Below are positions 1 to 8,784 of a stretch of 64,000 nt of DNA, piece by piece. Position numbers and translations under genes: made by a program. The stretch lies in contig JAJYLT010000003.1 in NCBI GenBank assembly GCA_021787565.1, positions 1 to 64,000 on the forward strand, given 5' to 3'. Position 1 is the stretch's first letter; every line of letters starts with the position of its first letter. The notes under the pieces are model-generated. The model was not told the DNA's origin. It did not search any database and saw nothing but the letters and a program-made list of their open reading frames with translations. Source of the stretch: Acidobacteriota bacterium (GTDB taxonomy: Bacteria; Acidobacteriota; UBA4820; DSQY01).

Positions 1-2
1 GT

Positions 3-752
3 ATGTCCGGTCACAGCAAATGGGCCAACATCAAGGCACGCAAGGGCGCCCAGGACGCCAGGCGCGGCCACATGTTCACGAAGACCGCCAAGGAGATCAT
101 CATCGCCGCCCGACTCGGCGGCGGCGACCCTGACGGCAACCCGCGCCTGCGGAGCGCCATCCAGGCCGCGCGCGCGATCAATATGCCCAACGACAACATC
201 AAGCGAGCCATTCAAAGGGGAACCGGAGAACTTGGCGGCGAAACCATCGAAGAGGTCCTCTACGAAGGGTACGGTCCCTCCGGCGTGGCGATCCTGGTCG
301 AAGCTACCTCCGACAACCGGAACCGCACCACCGGCGAGATCCGGCACCTGTTCAGCAAGTACGGCGGCAACCTGGGGGTCAGCGGGGCGGTTTCCCGCTT
401 CTTCGTCCGGCAGGGGGAGATCACCATCCCCTCCGAGGGTCTAACCGAGGAGAAGGTCTTCGAAGCCGCTATCGAGGCTGGCGCCGAGGATGTCCGGAAC
501 GACGGCGAGTCCTTCACGGTCGTTACCGCTTTTGAAAAGTTGAACACGGTGGCCGGCGCCCTCACCAAGGCCGGGATTCCCCTCCAGAAAGTGGAGCCGG
601 CGTACAATCCCACCCTTACGGTCGACCTCAAGGGAGAGAACGCGAAGGGGCTTCTCAAGCTCATCGACGCGCTCGAGGACAACGACGACGTGGCCCACGT
701 CTGGGCCAATTTCGACATCGACGAGAAGGACCTGGAGGCGTTCACCCAGTGA
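3..752 (+). CDS. yebC: YebC/PmpR-family DNA-binding protein
   Basis: 249 residues, the usual family length, opening with the diagnostic MSGHSKWANIKARKGAQD. YebC proteins bind DNA and act as transcriptional regulators, and recent work ties relatives to relief of ribosome stalling at proline runs; which role applies here cannot be told. Only two bases precede the ATG, so its ribosome-binding site is outside the window. The stop codon overlaps the GTG start of ruvC (GTGA), so the two are translationally coupled. The yebC-ruvC-ruvA order is widespread in diderm bacteria, which supports all three calls. Confidence 0.95.
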   Translation: MSGHSKWANIKARKGAQDARRGHMFTKTAKEIIIAARLGGGDPDGNPRLRSAIQAARAINMPNDNIKRAIQRGTGELGGETIEEVLYEGYGPSGVAILVEATSDNRNRTTGEIRHLFSKYGGNLGVSGAVSRFFVRQGEITIPSEGLTEEKVFEAAIEAGAEDVRNDGESFTVVTAFEKLNTVAGALTKAGIPLQKVEPAYNPTLTVDLKGENAKGLLKLIDALEDNDDVAHVWANFDIDEKDLEAFTQ

Positions 753-1246
753 CCGTGGTGCTGGGGGTGGACTCGGGTTCGCTCTGCACGGGATTCGGGG
801 TCGTGGAGGCGAGGGGAAGCTCCTACCGTGCGCTTGAGTTCGGTGCCATCCGCAACCCCGGCACGGCCACCCATCCCGAGCGTCTCGGCAAGATCCATGA
901 GGCCCTTCGTGAGGTCATCGCCAGGCACGGCCCCGAGCTTCTGGCCATCGAGGGCGTGTTCGTCTCCAAGAATGCCCAGAGCGCCCTCAAGCTGGGGCAG
1001 GTCCGCGGAGCGGTGATGGTGACGGCCCTCCAGGCCGGATTGGAGGTGCGCGAGTACTCACCGGCGGAGGTGAAGATGGCCGTTACGGGTTACGGGAGGG
1101 CCGAGAAGCAACAGGTGCAGACGATGGTCCGGGCCATCCTCGGTTTGCCCTCCGCGCCGCAGCCCCACGATGCGGCCGACGCCCTCGCGCTTGCGATCTG
1201 CGCCCTCAACCGGCGGGGATGGGACGGGAGGACGGCTCTGCCATGA
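749..1246 (+). CDS. ruvC: Holliday junction resolvase RuvC
   Basis: 165 residues. RuvC is the endonuclease that cuts Holliday junctions symmetrically, working with the RuvAB branch-migration motor. The RNase H-like fold is recognisable from VVLGVDSGSLCTGFGVV. The four catalytic acids are all present: Asp8, Glu68 (LLAIEGVF), and Asp141 and Asp144 in PHDAADALALA. The GTG start overlaps the yebC stop by four bases and the stop overlaps the ruvA ATG (ATGA). About 165 residues is normal, so the gene looks intact and functional. Confidence 0.96.
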   Translation: MTVVLGVDSGSLCTGFGVVEARGSSYRALEFGAIRNPGTATHPERLGKIHEALREVIARHGPELLAIEGVFVSKNAQSALKLGQVRGAVMVTALQAGLEVREYSPAEVKMAVTGYGRAEKQQVQTMVRAILGLPSAPQPHDAADALALAICALNRRGWDGRTALP

Positions 1247-1836
1247 TCGCGCGCCTGAGGGGCAAGCTCCTCGAAAAGGAGCCGTCGGGGCTTGTTATTG
1301 AAGCGGGAGGCGTCGGCTACGCCGTGGCCGTTCCTCTCTCTACCTTCACCAGGCTGGCCGGGGACGAGGTCGATCTCTTCATCCACACCGAGGTCCGGTC
1401 AGACGCCATCCTGCTCTTCGGCTTTCTGAGCAAGGGGGAGCGGGAGGTCTTCCGCCAGCTTCTGAGCGTGCAAGGCGTTGGACCCATGACGGCCTTGGCC
1501 GTCCTCTCGGGGCTCACCCTCGGGGAATTGGTGGAGGCCGTTCGCTCCGGGGACGCGAGCCGCTTCAGGGGCATTCCCCGCGTAGGCAAGAAGACGGCCG
1601 AACGCATCTGCCTGGAACTGCGCGAGAAGCTCAACGTGGGACCGCCTTCCGAGGCCACCCCGCGGGAGCCCGTGGAGAGCCTTCCCGCCGACCTTTCGGA
1701 CGCCCTGCTCGCCCTGGTGAACTTGGGATACCGGACCCAGGAGGCGCGGGAAGTCCTGCTCGGGGCCCAACGGGAGGCCCCCGAAGGGCCGATTGAAGCT
1801 TGGATTCGTATCGCTCTCAGGGCCCTGGCCCACTGA
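1243..1836 (+). CDS. ruvA: Holliday junction branch migration protein RuvA
   Basis: 197 residues from the ATG overlapping the ruvC stop (MIARLRGKLLEKEP). A start 24 bases further upstream is possible but would extend into ruvC and break the family N-terminus. RuvA tetramers bind the four-way junction and load the RuvB motor. Visible parts are the N-terminal OB fold, tandem helix-hairpin-helix motifs (LLSVQGVGPMTALAVLSG and FRGIPRVGKKTAERI), and the C-terminal RuvB-contacting domain after an acidic/proline linker. ruvB does not follow; the next gene is convergent. Confidence 0.95.
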   Translation: MIARLRGKLLEKEPSGLVIEAGGVGYAVAVPLSTFTRLAGDEVDLFIHTEVRSDAILLFGFLSKGEREVFRQLLSVQGVGPMTALAVLSGLTLGELVEAVRSGDASRFRGIPRVGKKTAERICLELREKLNVGPPSEATPREPVESLPADLSDALLALVNLGYRTQEAREVLLGAQREAPEGPIEAWIRIALRALAH

Positions 1837-1972
1837 GGCCTCCAACCTGGCCCGCCTATGACAAGCCACCGCCGCGGAGTCGCCGCTGGGGGGCCATCAG
1901 GTGCGGACCAGCCCTCCGAAGGAGCAGCGAAGGCGCGTGCCAACCCCTTTCATTGCTGTCGTCAGGAAGGAA

Positions 1973-2665
1973 TCAGCCGCCCAACTGGACCTTGGCGCGG
2001 AGCTCCTCATCCACGAAGTGCTGGATCCGGGCCTTTTCCTCCTGGCTCAGATCCTCGAACTGCACCCCGTAGGCGTTCAGGCGACTACTCACCTCCCCCG
2101 CCTCTCTTACCACGACGCCGCTGACGCGGACCTTCTCTCGCTCCCGGGGAAGCGTGACCTGCAAGACCAGCCTCTCCCCCAGTTTCAGGCGCCGCGCGGT
2201 GAGAATGAGAATGCCGGAGCCACTGAGGTTGATGGAGTTACAGAGGAACATGCTGGATTGGAGATAGCCCTGGACCTGAACGTACACGAGGAGCCGGGCT
2301 TCCTTCCGCGCTTCGATGGTGAGGAGCTTCTTGCAGGCCTGGTTCAGGTCATGGCCCGAGATGGGCTTCGGCAGAACCAGGTTGACGCCCTCACCCGGCA
2401 ACGCTTCCGGAAGCATACCCAGGAGGATGACGCCGCACTGCCTTCCCTCGGGGGACTCCCGTATTCTCCGGACCATCTCGACAACCGGCATGTCGCCTAC
2501 GTGGTCGTCGGTAATGACGAGCTGCGGTTGGAACTGCCGGACCTTGTCGAGGGCCTCGGCCCCCGTAGCGGCCCTGATGAGCTCGTGCTCCTTGCGAAGC
2601 AACAGGCTCTGCTCGAAGGGGACCACCGGAATGCCGCTCTCCACGACCAGAATGCGCTTGCCCAT
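1973..2665 (-). CDS. Receiver-like domain fused to PilZ domain
   Basis: 230 residues from ATG at 2665 (MGKRILVVESGIPVVPF); a GTG at 2683 would add six residues, but its extension GGGGGTCGGGGC is the likely ribosome-binding site of the ATG. The N-terminal ~110 residues are receiver-like: a candidate phospho-acceptor Asp in LVITDD and the conserved Lys-Pro in LVLPKPI are present, but the usual N-terminal acidic pair is Glu-Ser (VVES). The C-terminal half is PilZ-like, with NLSGSGILI and a late VSGVVVREAG strand, so it may sense cyclic-di-GMP, although the RxxxR entry motif is only partly recognisable (TARRLKLGER). A second protein of the same design lies at 34070-34858. Confidence 0.75.
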   Translation of the reverse strand: MGKRILVVESGIPVVPFEQSLLLRKEHELIRAATGAEALDKVRQFQPQLVITDDHVGDMPVVEMVRRIRESPEGRQCGVILLGMLPEALPGEGVNLVLPKPISGHDLNQACKKLLTIEARKEARLLVYVQVQGYLQSSMFLCNSINLSGSGILILTARRLKLGERLVLQVTLPREREKVRVSGVVVREAGEVSSRLNAYGVQFEDLSQEEKARIQHFVDEELRAKVQLGG

Positions 2666-2745
2666 GCCCCGACCCCCCGGCACGAAATAGCCGCCGGCGT
2701 TACTTTTAGTGTAGTCTCGCCGGGAGGGCTGCGCAAGCCCTGTTC

Positions 2746-3699
2746 TCAGGGCTTTGGCGGCGCGGGCTCCTCGTAGGGGAAGAGTGGAGTGGAGAGGTAG
2801 CGTTCCCCGCTGTCGCAGACGACGCTGACGACGCGCTTTCCCGGACCGACTTCTCTCGCGACCCGCAAGGCGGCGCTCAGAATGCCGCCCGAGGAGATGC
2901 CCGCCAGGATGCCCTCCTCCCTGGCCAGTCTCCGCGCGGTCTCCAACGACTCCTCGTAGGTGATTTGAATGACTCGATCCACCACGTCGGGGTCGTAGTT
3001 CCGCGGCACGAAGCCCGCTCCCAATCCCTGAATCTTGTGTGGGCCAGGCTGTCCCCCGGAGAGCACGGCCGAGTCCACGGGCTCAACCGCGATGATCTTG
3101 ACCCGATCCCCCAGAGACGCCTTGAGCATCTTTCCCACGCCGGCCACCGTACCACCCGTGCCCACGCCGGCGACGAAGGCATCCAGCCGCCCTCCCGTAT
3201 CACGGATCACCTCGGCGGCGGTCGTGTTCCGGTGGACGGCGGGATTGGCCGGATTATCGAACTGGCCAGGCATGAAGGCCCCAGGGCTCTCTGACAGAAG
3301 CCGCTCCGCCTCCGCCATGGCCCCCTTCATGCCCTTCGCACCGGGGGTCAGGACCAGCTTGGCTCCGTAAGCCTGAAGCAGCCTCCGGCGCTCAAGAGAC
3401 ATGGTCTCCGGCATGACGAGAGTCAGCGGGTACCCCCGCTGCGCGCAGACCATGGCGAGCGCGATGCCGGTGTTCCCGGAAGTGGCCTCGATCACGGCCA
3501 TGCCGGGCTTGAGATGCCCGCTTACTTCTGCGGCCGCGATCATGGCGGCCCCGATTCGGTCCTTCACGCTCCCCGCGGGGTTGGAGGACTCCAGCTTCAC
3601 GCAGATCTCCGCCATCCCCTCTTCCACCATCCGCGACAGCCGCACCAGGGGGGTATCGCCGATAGTCTCCGTGATGTCGTTGTAGATTCGTCCGCTCAT
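2746..3699 (-). CDS. cysK: Cysteine synthase (O-acetylserine sulfhydrylase)
   Basis: 317 residues. This PLP enzyme makes L-cysteine from O-acetylserine and sulfide in the cytoplasm. The PLP Lys46 sits in [13 protein letters not shown], the substrate loop is [12 protein letters not shown], the phosphate-binding loop is [13 protein letters not shown], and the C-terminal GISSGG loop is intact. A clear AAGGAG lies upstream of ATG. The gene begins 18 bases downstream of a stop codon that ends a remnant of endonuclease III (3718-3855). Whether it prefers O-acetylserine or O-phosphoserine cannot be judged from sequence alone. Confidence 0.94.
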   Translation of the reverse strand: MSGRIYNDITETIGDTPLVRLSRMVEEGMAEICVKLESSNPAGSVKDRIGAAMIAAAEVSGHLKPGMAVIEATSGNTGIALAMVCAQRGYPLTLVMPETMSLERRRLLQAYGAKLVLTPGAKGMKGAMAEAERLLSESPGAFMPGQFDNPANPAVHRNTTAAEVIRDTGGRLDAFVAGVGTGGTVAGVGKMLKASLGDRVKIIAVEPVDSAVLSGGQPGPHKIQGLGAGFVPRNYDPDVVDRVIQITYEESLETARRLAREEGILAGISSGGILSAALRVAREVGPGKRVVSVVCDSGERYLSTPLFPYEEPAPPKP

Positions 3700-3717
3700 G
3701 GCAATTCTCCTTCTTTC

Positions 3718-3855
3718 TTACACCCCGATCCTGGGGCAGAGGTCTTCCAGGGGGCAGAGGGAGCAGGACGTTTTTCTGGCCCCGCACACCCGCCTCCCGT
3801 GCTCGATCAGGCGATGGCTCAAAGGCACCCAGTCCTCACATCGAAATTCTAGCAT
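3718..3855 (-). pseudogene. nth: C-terminal remnant of endonuclease III (nth), retaining the 4Fe-4S loop
   Basis: Reading the minus strand between the AsmA-like gene and cysK gives 45 codons from ATG at 3855 to TAA at 3718. They match the last part of endonuclease III: DWVPLSHRLIEHGRRVC, then the iron-sulfur loop with exact Cys-x6-Cys-x2-Cys-x5-Cys spacing (VCGARKTSCSLCPLEDLC). The rest of Nth, with its helix-hairpin-helix and catalytic Lys/Asp, is absent, because upstream sequence is the end of the AsmA-like gene in another frame. A good ribosome-binding site (GAGGAGG, five bases from ATG) precedes it, so it may still be translated as a tiny Fe-S peptide. The homology is strong; expression is a guess. 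Confidence 0.7.
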
Positions 3856-3865
3856 CTGGGCCTCC

Positions 3866-6800
3866 TCAGGGGCCCGCCGCGGGACCTTGGATCTTCGTCT
3901 CCGGAGCGCTCGACTCCAGAGCCTTGATATGGTTGATTAACTGCCAGATGCTGATGGTATTCCCCTGGGGAATTCGTACCTCGTAAGAGAAATCCTGACG
4001 AAAAATCGCCTTGAGAGGATTGGCTTCATGCAGGAGCACGAGCCGGTAGAAGGAGAGCTGTCCTGCGTCCAGGCCGCAGCGCAGGGAGGCCTGGTCATAG
4101 GGCAAGGTAGCGCTGTGCGTAAGGCTTCTTATTCGCTCCCCGCCTATCCGGACCAGGAAATCGCGCCCGATCAGCATGGGCTCCGACCCCCGGGGATCGA
4201 CCCATAGATCGCCGAGGGCTCGTACGCGGCTGAGGCCGAGGCCCTCCCCTCCGAAGGTGAGGCTGCCGTCCAAATCGCCAGACAGGTCACCCGCGAGCGA
4301 TCCCGACTGGGAGCAGAAGGCCTTGAGGCTGGCCTGATCGAGCAGGATCTGTCCGGCGTAGCGAATGCCTGCTTCGCTGAGAGAAAGTCTGGCCTCGCCC
4401 TGCAGCTCTCCGTCCCACAGCTTCCCTTTGGTGGCCCTGAGATCCATGAGCCCCCGCCGGGTGCTCGACGACAGCTCCAGGTCGTCGGCGTGAAAGACGC
4501 TGTACCGGACACGGCGGATGCGGAGAGCTTCGCCCCCTGGAAGAGGCAGGCCCAAGGCCCGCGCGCCCTCCCCGAAATCCGCGCCTCCCCGCTGCTGAAA
4601 TCCAGGGATGGCGAGGATATCCTGCCCGAGGAGGACCTCCAAGGGGAGCCTCCCTTCCATCCCGGCCACCTTGAGCGATTTGTCTTCGGAGAGAAAGCTG
4701 GCGCCGTTCAACGCCAAGTCGCACCGCAGGATGGGCTGGCTCCCCGTGAGATCGAGGCTTCCGGAAACGGCGCCTTGTCCCAAAAACGTCCCGTAACCCA
4801 GATACTCCGGCAGGAAGTCGAAGAAGGCGTTCTGGAGCTCCGCCGCGTCGATCCTTGGGACCGAAAACTGGAGGCGAAGACCTCCGTCGCCCGCCTTGGC
4901 CTCGGCTTTCACGGGGAGCTTGCCGCCCTCCAGACTCGCGCCCTCGGTGCGTAGCGCCAGCCCCTGCTTGCCGTAATCGATCAGCACCAGCCCGGAGAGC
5001 TTGCGCAGGGTTCGGTCCGCGCTGCCGAACTGAAGAGTGCAGCCTCTGACGGTCAGCCTCCCCTTGATGGCGGGCGGGCTCTCTCCCAGGTCGGCGTCGC
5101 CTGCCACGTCGGCCCTGCCCCCGGCCACGCTGAAGGGTAGCGGCACGGTCGCGCGAAGGAAATCGGTCATGGGCTTGGCTTCCACGTCCTTCAACCGGAT
5201 CGACAACCGAGGCGCGGAACCGGCGGCCGACTCCACCGTGGCCTGCCATGGGCCGCCCCAGTGACTCCCAGCCGCCTGGAGGCCGTAGCCGGAGGCCGCA
5301 GGATCGATCTTCCACCCTCCCTCCGCCGCGCCCAACTGCTCCGAGCGGAGCGAGATCCCCTCGCAGCGCCAGTTTCCCTCCCGATCTGTCAGGAGCGCGA
5401 AGGGCGCCCCCAATCCCTCGACGACGAGCTGGCCGCCGAAGAGCGAGAGGTTCGCCTGGCTGAGTCTCGCTCGGACCGCGCCGCCGAGATCTTCCAGGTG
5501 AAGGCTGCCGCGAGCTTGGCCCTCCAGAAAGGGAAGCCCGGCGGAGAAGTGGGCATCCGCTCGGCCATCCTTTCCGTTTCCCGAGAGAGCCAGATCCTTG
5601 AGCTCCTTGCCCCAGGCCTCGGTGCGAGCCACCTTCAGCGCGCCCTGCCAACGGCCGCCCTCACCCGCGACCTTCACCTGGACTCCGTCAAGGGACAGCT
5701 CTCTCCCCCTGAGCCGCCCGCCGGAGACGTCGGCGCTCCAGACTCCTTCTTGACTCCGAAAGCGCCAAGACCCTCCTCCTATGGCATTCAGATCCAGCGT
5801 GCGCAGGGCGGTGCCCTCCCCGGACGCGGAAACGGCACCCACCAAGCCCCCTGCGGGCATTGGCCAGGCCCCACCCGTCCCCCGCCATGCGCCCTTCCCC
5901 CGCATGGTCCATGCCTCCCCCCGCGCCTCTCCCTGCATGTCCATGCTCCCCGATGGACCCCGCAGTGTTCCCGAAAGCGAGAGCTTCCCCGAGGTGAACG
6001 TGGAGCGAAAATCTGCTCCCAGTTTCCCCCAACGAAAGGTCAGCGAACCCACCGGATAGCCTCCCGCTCCGGGCGCTAACCATCCCGCGAGGCGTGGGGC
6101 GCCCAAAGGTGGAGCGTTCCTGGCCAGTCCGGTGTCCGCCGAGAATCCCAGGCTCCATGGTTCGCCCTCCGTTCCCATCCAATCCACGTTGGCCCGCAAC
6201 GGCACGGGGGCGCCTCCACGGGAGTTCGACCACAGACCATCAAGGGAGGCGGAAACGCAAGTGGATGGATGCCCCTCCTCGTGAAGGGTTGGCTGATAAT
6301 GTAACGTGAGGATCGGGTCCTGGATGCGGCCGATTCCCTTTGCATTCGGCGAGGCCAGGCGCAACTCTCCCGCCAGATATCTGATCAAGCTTCCGGGGGA
6401 ACCGGGAGCTCCGCCCAGGGCCACATCCGCACAGGCGACCCCGCCGCCCTCCAATGACCCCGGATTCCAGAGGGCGAATAGGGCGTCACCGCCCCTCATC
6501 ACCCTTCCCTCAACACCCCAACGCTGGCCGTTGGGCCAGCCCTCCAGATCGGTGGAGATTTGATCCGGGGTCCAGCCGCATCGGCCGATGGCCAGCGGTT
6601 TCCCTCCGCTGAGGAGGAGCAGGTCGGCGGATCCTCCTGCCGGGCTCCAGCTACCGGAGAGGTCCAGCACCCCGGTAGCGCCGCTCAAGCGAGCGGCCCA
6701 GGCGCCCTCTCCTCCCCCTCGCCGGCCGCCCACCCATCCGCTTCCATGCCAGAGGCCCGCAGGACTTTCGATGCGAAGATCTCCGACCTGAAGATCCAGG

Positions 6801-7234
6801 GGCACCTTCAAGATCCAGCCATGAGAGCTTCCCGCGCCCTGTCCGAGGGAGGCCCATCCCGCGGCGAACGGCCTCAGCGCGATTCTCGCGACTCGCCCCG
6901 TCGGAAGCCCCCAGAAATTCCCCAGCCTTAGATCCTTCAGCGATAGGAGAGGGGCCTTCACCGGACCCAGCTCGACCTCCTCGGCGCTCAGCCGCCCCCA
7001 AAGGTCCACGCGGACCCCCGACCACCGCACACCGACACCTCGGAAGAGGCCTGAACCTTCCGGGGACGAGATGGTGAGGGTCAGGAGGTGGACGCGGAGG
7101 GGCGGCCTCGCGCCCAGCCAATGGCCCAGCCAGGCCGACGCCGCCCATCCCGCCCCCTCCTGAAGGAGCCCCAGAATCAGGACCGTGTAGGTGGCCCATC
7201 CCACGAGCCGGCGGAACCGGCGCGGGGCGCTCAT
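3866..7234 (-). CDS. AsmA-like large envelope protein
   Basis: 1122 residues from ATG at 7234, which overlaps the lnt stop (ATGA). The same frame stays open further upstream, but that part lies antisense-frame inside lnt and is not coding. One N-terminal membrane segment (residues ~11-31) is followed by a long beta-rich region low in Lys. The last ~150 residues, including GSLAGDLSGDLDGSLTFGG and the final strand RIPQGNTISIWQLINHI, resemble the C-terminal part of AsmA/YhdP/YdbH-type proteins. These form lipid-transport bridges between inner and outer membranes in well-studied bacteria. The coupling with lnt fits an envelope role. The exact subfamily was not resolved. Confidence 0.72.
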   Translation of the reverse strand: MSAPRRFRRLVGWATYTVLILGLLQEGAGWAASAWLGHWLGARPPLRVHLLTLTISSPEGSGLFRGVGVRWSGVRVDLWGRLSAEEVELGPVKAPLLSLKDLRLGNFWGLPTGRVARIALRPFAAGWASLGQGAGSSHGWILKVPLDLQVGDLRIESPAGLWHGSGWVGGRRGGGEGAWAARLSGATGVLDLSGSWSPAGGSADLLLLSGGKPLAIGRCGWTPDQISTDLEGWPNGQRWGVEGRVMRGGDALFALWNPGSLEGGGVACADVALGGAPGSPGSLIRYLAGELRLASPNAKGIGRIQDPILTLHYQPTLHEEGHPSTCVSASLDGLWSNSRGGAPVPLRANVDWMGTEGEPWSLGFSADTGLARNAPPLGAPRLAGWLAPGAGGYPVGSLTFRWGKLGADFRSTFTSGKLSLSGTLRGPSGSMDMQGEARGEAWTMRGKGAWRGTGGAWPMPAGGLVGAVSASGEGTALRTLDLNAIGGGSWRFRSQEGVWSADVSGGRLRGRELSLDGVQVKVAGEGGRWQGALKVARTEAWGKELKDLALSGNGKDGRADAHFSAGLPFLEGQARGSLHLEDLGGAVRARLSQANLSLFGGQLVVEGLGAPFALLTDREGNWRCEGISLRSEQLGAAEGGWKIDPAASGYGLQAAGSHWGGPWQATVESAAGSAPRLSIRLKDVEAKPMTDFLRATVPLPFSVAGGRADVAGDADLGESPPAIKGRLTVRGCTLQFGSADRTLRKLSGLVLIDYGKQGLALRTEGASLEGGKLPVKAEAKAGDGGLRLQFSVPRIDAAELQNAFFDFLPEYLGYGTFLGQGAVSGSLDLTGSQPILRCDLALNGASFLSEDKSLKVAGMEGRLPLEVLLGQDILAIPGFQQRGGADFGEGARALGLPLPGGEALRIRRVRYSVFHADDLELSSSTRRGLMDLRATKGKLWDGELQGEARLSLSEAGIRYAGQILLDQASLKAFCSQSGSLAGDLSGDLDGSLTFGGEGLGLSRVRALGDLWVDPRGSEPMLIGRDFLVRIGGERIRSLTHSATLPYDQASLRCGLDAGQLSFYRLVLLHEANPLKAIFRQDFSYEVRIPQGNTISIWQLINHIKALESSAPETKIQGPAAGP

Positions 7235-8784
7235 GGTGAGAGCCGTGCTCCGGGCTGGTTGGCCCGGGACGGCCGGGCGAAAAAGAGGACCACGAGCAGG
7301 GGCAGCAAAAGCCACGCATTCCCAACGCGGTCCCACGGGGTCCTGGTGGACCGGAACTCCACCAATCCCCAGAAGGAGGCCGGCTGGCCCTTCGGGGTGG
7401 CGGCCTGGAGTTGGCCGCGCGGGGTGACGACGCCGCTGATCCCCCCGTTGGCGCTGCGGATCAGATAGCGATCGTTCTCCACCGCCCGGACCCGCTGGAT
7501 GAGAAAGTCCTGGTCGGGTCCGGGCGTGCCCCGGTACCAGGCATCGTTGGTCATGTTCACCAGGAGCTGGGCCCCGTTTCGGACCTCCCGGCGCACGAGG
7601 GACGGGAAGATACCTTCGTAACAGATCGTAACCCCCACCTTTCCCTCCGGCAGGGAGAGGGGCTGAAGACTGCGGCCCGGAGCGAACTCCCCGACCTCCT
7701 CCACGATGGGCCTGGCGAAGAAGAGCCACTGGCGGAGGGGCACGTACTCGCCGAAGGGCACGAGGTGGGTCTTGGCGTAGTGCCCCGCCTCCTTGCCGTC
7801 GGGCATGACCAGCACGGCGCCGTTCTGGTAGCCGTCGGCGGAAGAGAGGACGCTCCCCACCAGGATCGGGGAGTTGATGGCGCCGGCCACCTTCGCCACC
7901 GCCTGGCGGTAGGTGGCGTCGGCGTCCCATTCGAAGGGCGTGCTGGATTCGGGCCAGACCAGGAGCTTCAGGCCATAGTGTTGAAAGGCCATCGAGAGAT
8001 CCAACGTCCGCTTCAGGATCATGCCGGAGAATTGGGGGTCCCACTTGCGGTTCTGCGGGATTTGGGGCTGCAGATAGCCCACCGGCATGGTCGGCTTCGG
8101 CTCCACGGGCTGGGCGTTCCACCACGCACCCGCCAGATAGGAACCCACGAAAAGAAGCAGCGCGGCGGGAACGGTCACCAGGGCGACCGTGCTATGCCGA
8201 TCCCTGAGGTACAGGGTGAGGGCGGCAGAGCTGAGGAGGGCCAGGAAGGAGAGCCCCAGGATTCCGAAGAGCCGGGTTCCTTGCAGGAACGCGGGGTAGA
8301 GGCTCAGCGCGTATCCGGGCCCCCACCAGGGAAAGCCGCTGAGGAGGACGCCCCGCAGCCACTCCCAGAGGATCCAGGCGAAGGGAGCCAGGACGATGGC
8401 CCAATCGCCGCGCCGCTTCACCAGAAGGGCCATGGTCCCAAGAAAACCGGCCATGTAGAGCCCGAGGACCCCGCACATGCCCAGGACCAGAAGGAGAGCC
8501 AGTGGCTCCGCGATGTTCCCGTATCGGACCAGCGTTGGAATGAGCCACCACAGGGTGCTGAACTCCCACAGCGTCCCCGCCAGCCAACCCTTCGACAGCA
8601 CCTTGGCCATGGGCACACCGGGCAGCGAATACAGCAGGGGCACGAAAGCCAGGACGGCCAGGATCCCGATCCCGTACGGAGGAAGGGAGGCGGCCCAGAG
8701 CAGAACTCCGAGAAGCAGGGAGAGCGGCCACCTCAGCCGATCCGACCCAAGGAACCCCAGCGCGCTTGCCACTCTTCGAGCCAT
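7231..8784 (-). CDS. lnt: Apolipoprotein N-acyltransferase
   Basis: 517 residues from ATG at 8784, chosen because AGGAG lies ten bases upstream; longer in-frame starts fall deeper inside recG. Lnt adds the third acyl chain to outer-membrane lipoproteins at the inner membrane. There are several N-terminal membrane helices (~18-220), then the periplasmic nitrilase domain with the Glu-Lys-Cys triad: Glu279 (VWPESSTPF), Lys338 (YAKTHLVPFGEY) and Cys388 (VTICYEG), then a final membrane helix near 490-503. The start overlaps the recG 3' end by about 50 bases. Its presence implies triacylated lipoproteins and a diderm cell plan. Confidence 0.93.
   Translation of the reverse strand: MARRVASALGFLGSDRLRWPLSLLLGVLLWAASLPPYGIGILAVLAFVPLLYSLPGVPMAKVLSKGWLAGTLWEFSTLWWLIPTLVRYGNIAEPLALLLVLGMCGVLGLYMAGFLGTMALLVKRRGDWAIVLAPFAWILWEWLRGVLLSGFPWWGPGYALSLYPAFLQGTRLFGILGLSFLALLSSAALTLYLRDRHSTVALVTVPAALLLFVGSYLAGAWWNAQPVEPKPTMPVGYLQPQIPQNRKWDPQFSGMILKRTLDLSMAFQHYGLKLLVWPESSTPFEWDADATYRQAVAKVAGAINSPILVGSVLSSADGYQNGAVLVMPDGKEAGHYAKTHLVPFGEYVPLRQWLFFARPIVEEVGEFAPGRSLQPLSLPEGKVGVTICYEGIFPSLVRREVRNGAQLLVNMTNDAWYRGTPGPDQDFLIQRVRAVENDRYLIRSANGGISGVVTPRGQLQAATPKGQPASFWGLVEFRSTRTPWDRVGNAWLLLPLLVVLFFARPSRANQPGARLSP

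Noticed and set aside
7235-8125. Long N-terminal extension of the AsmA-like gene
   Set aside because: The extension lies inside lnt in another frame and is Arg/Gly/Pro-rich without homology; ATG at 7234 overlaps the lnt stop and begins a typical membrane helix.
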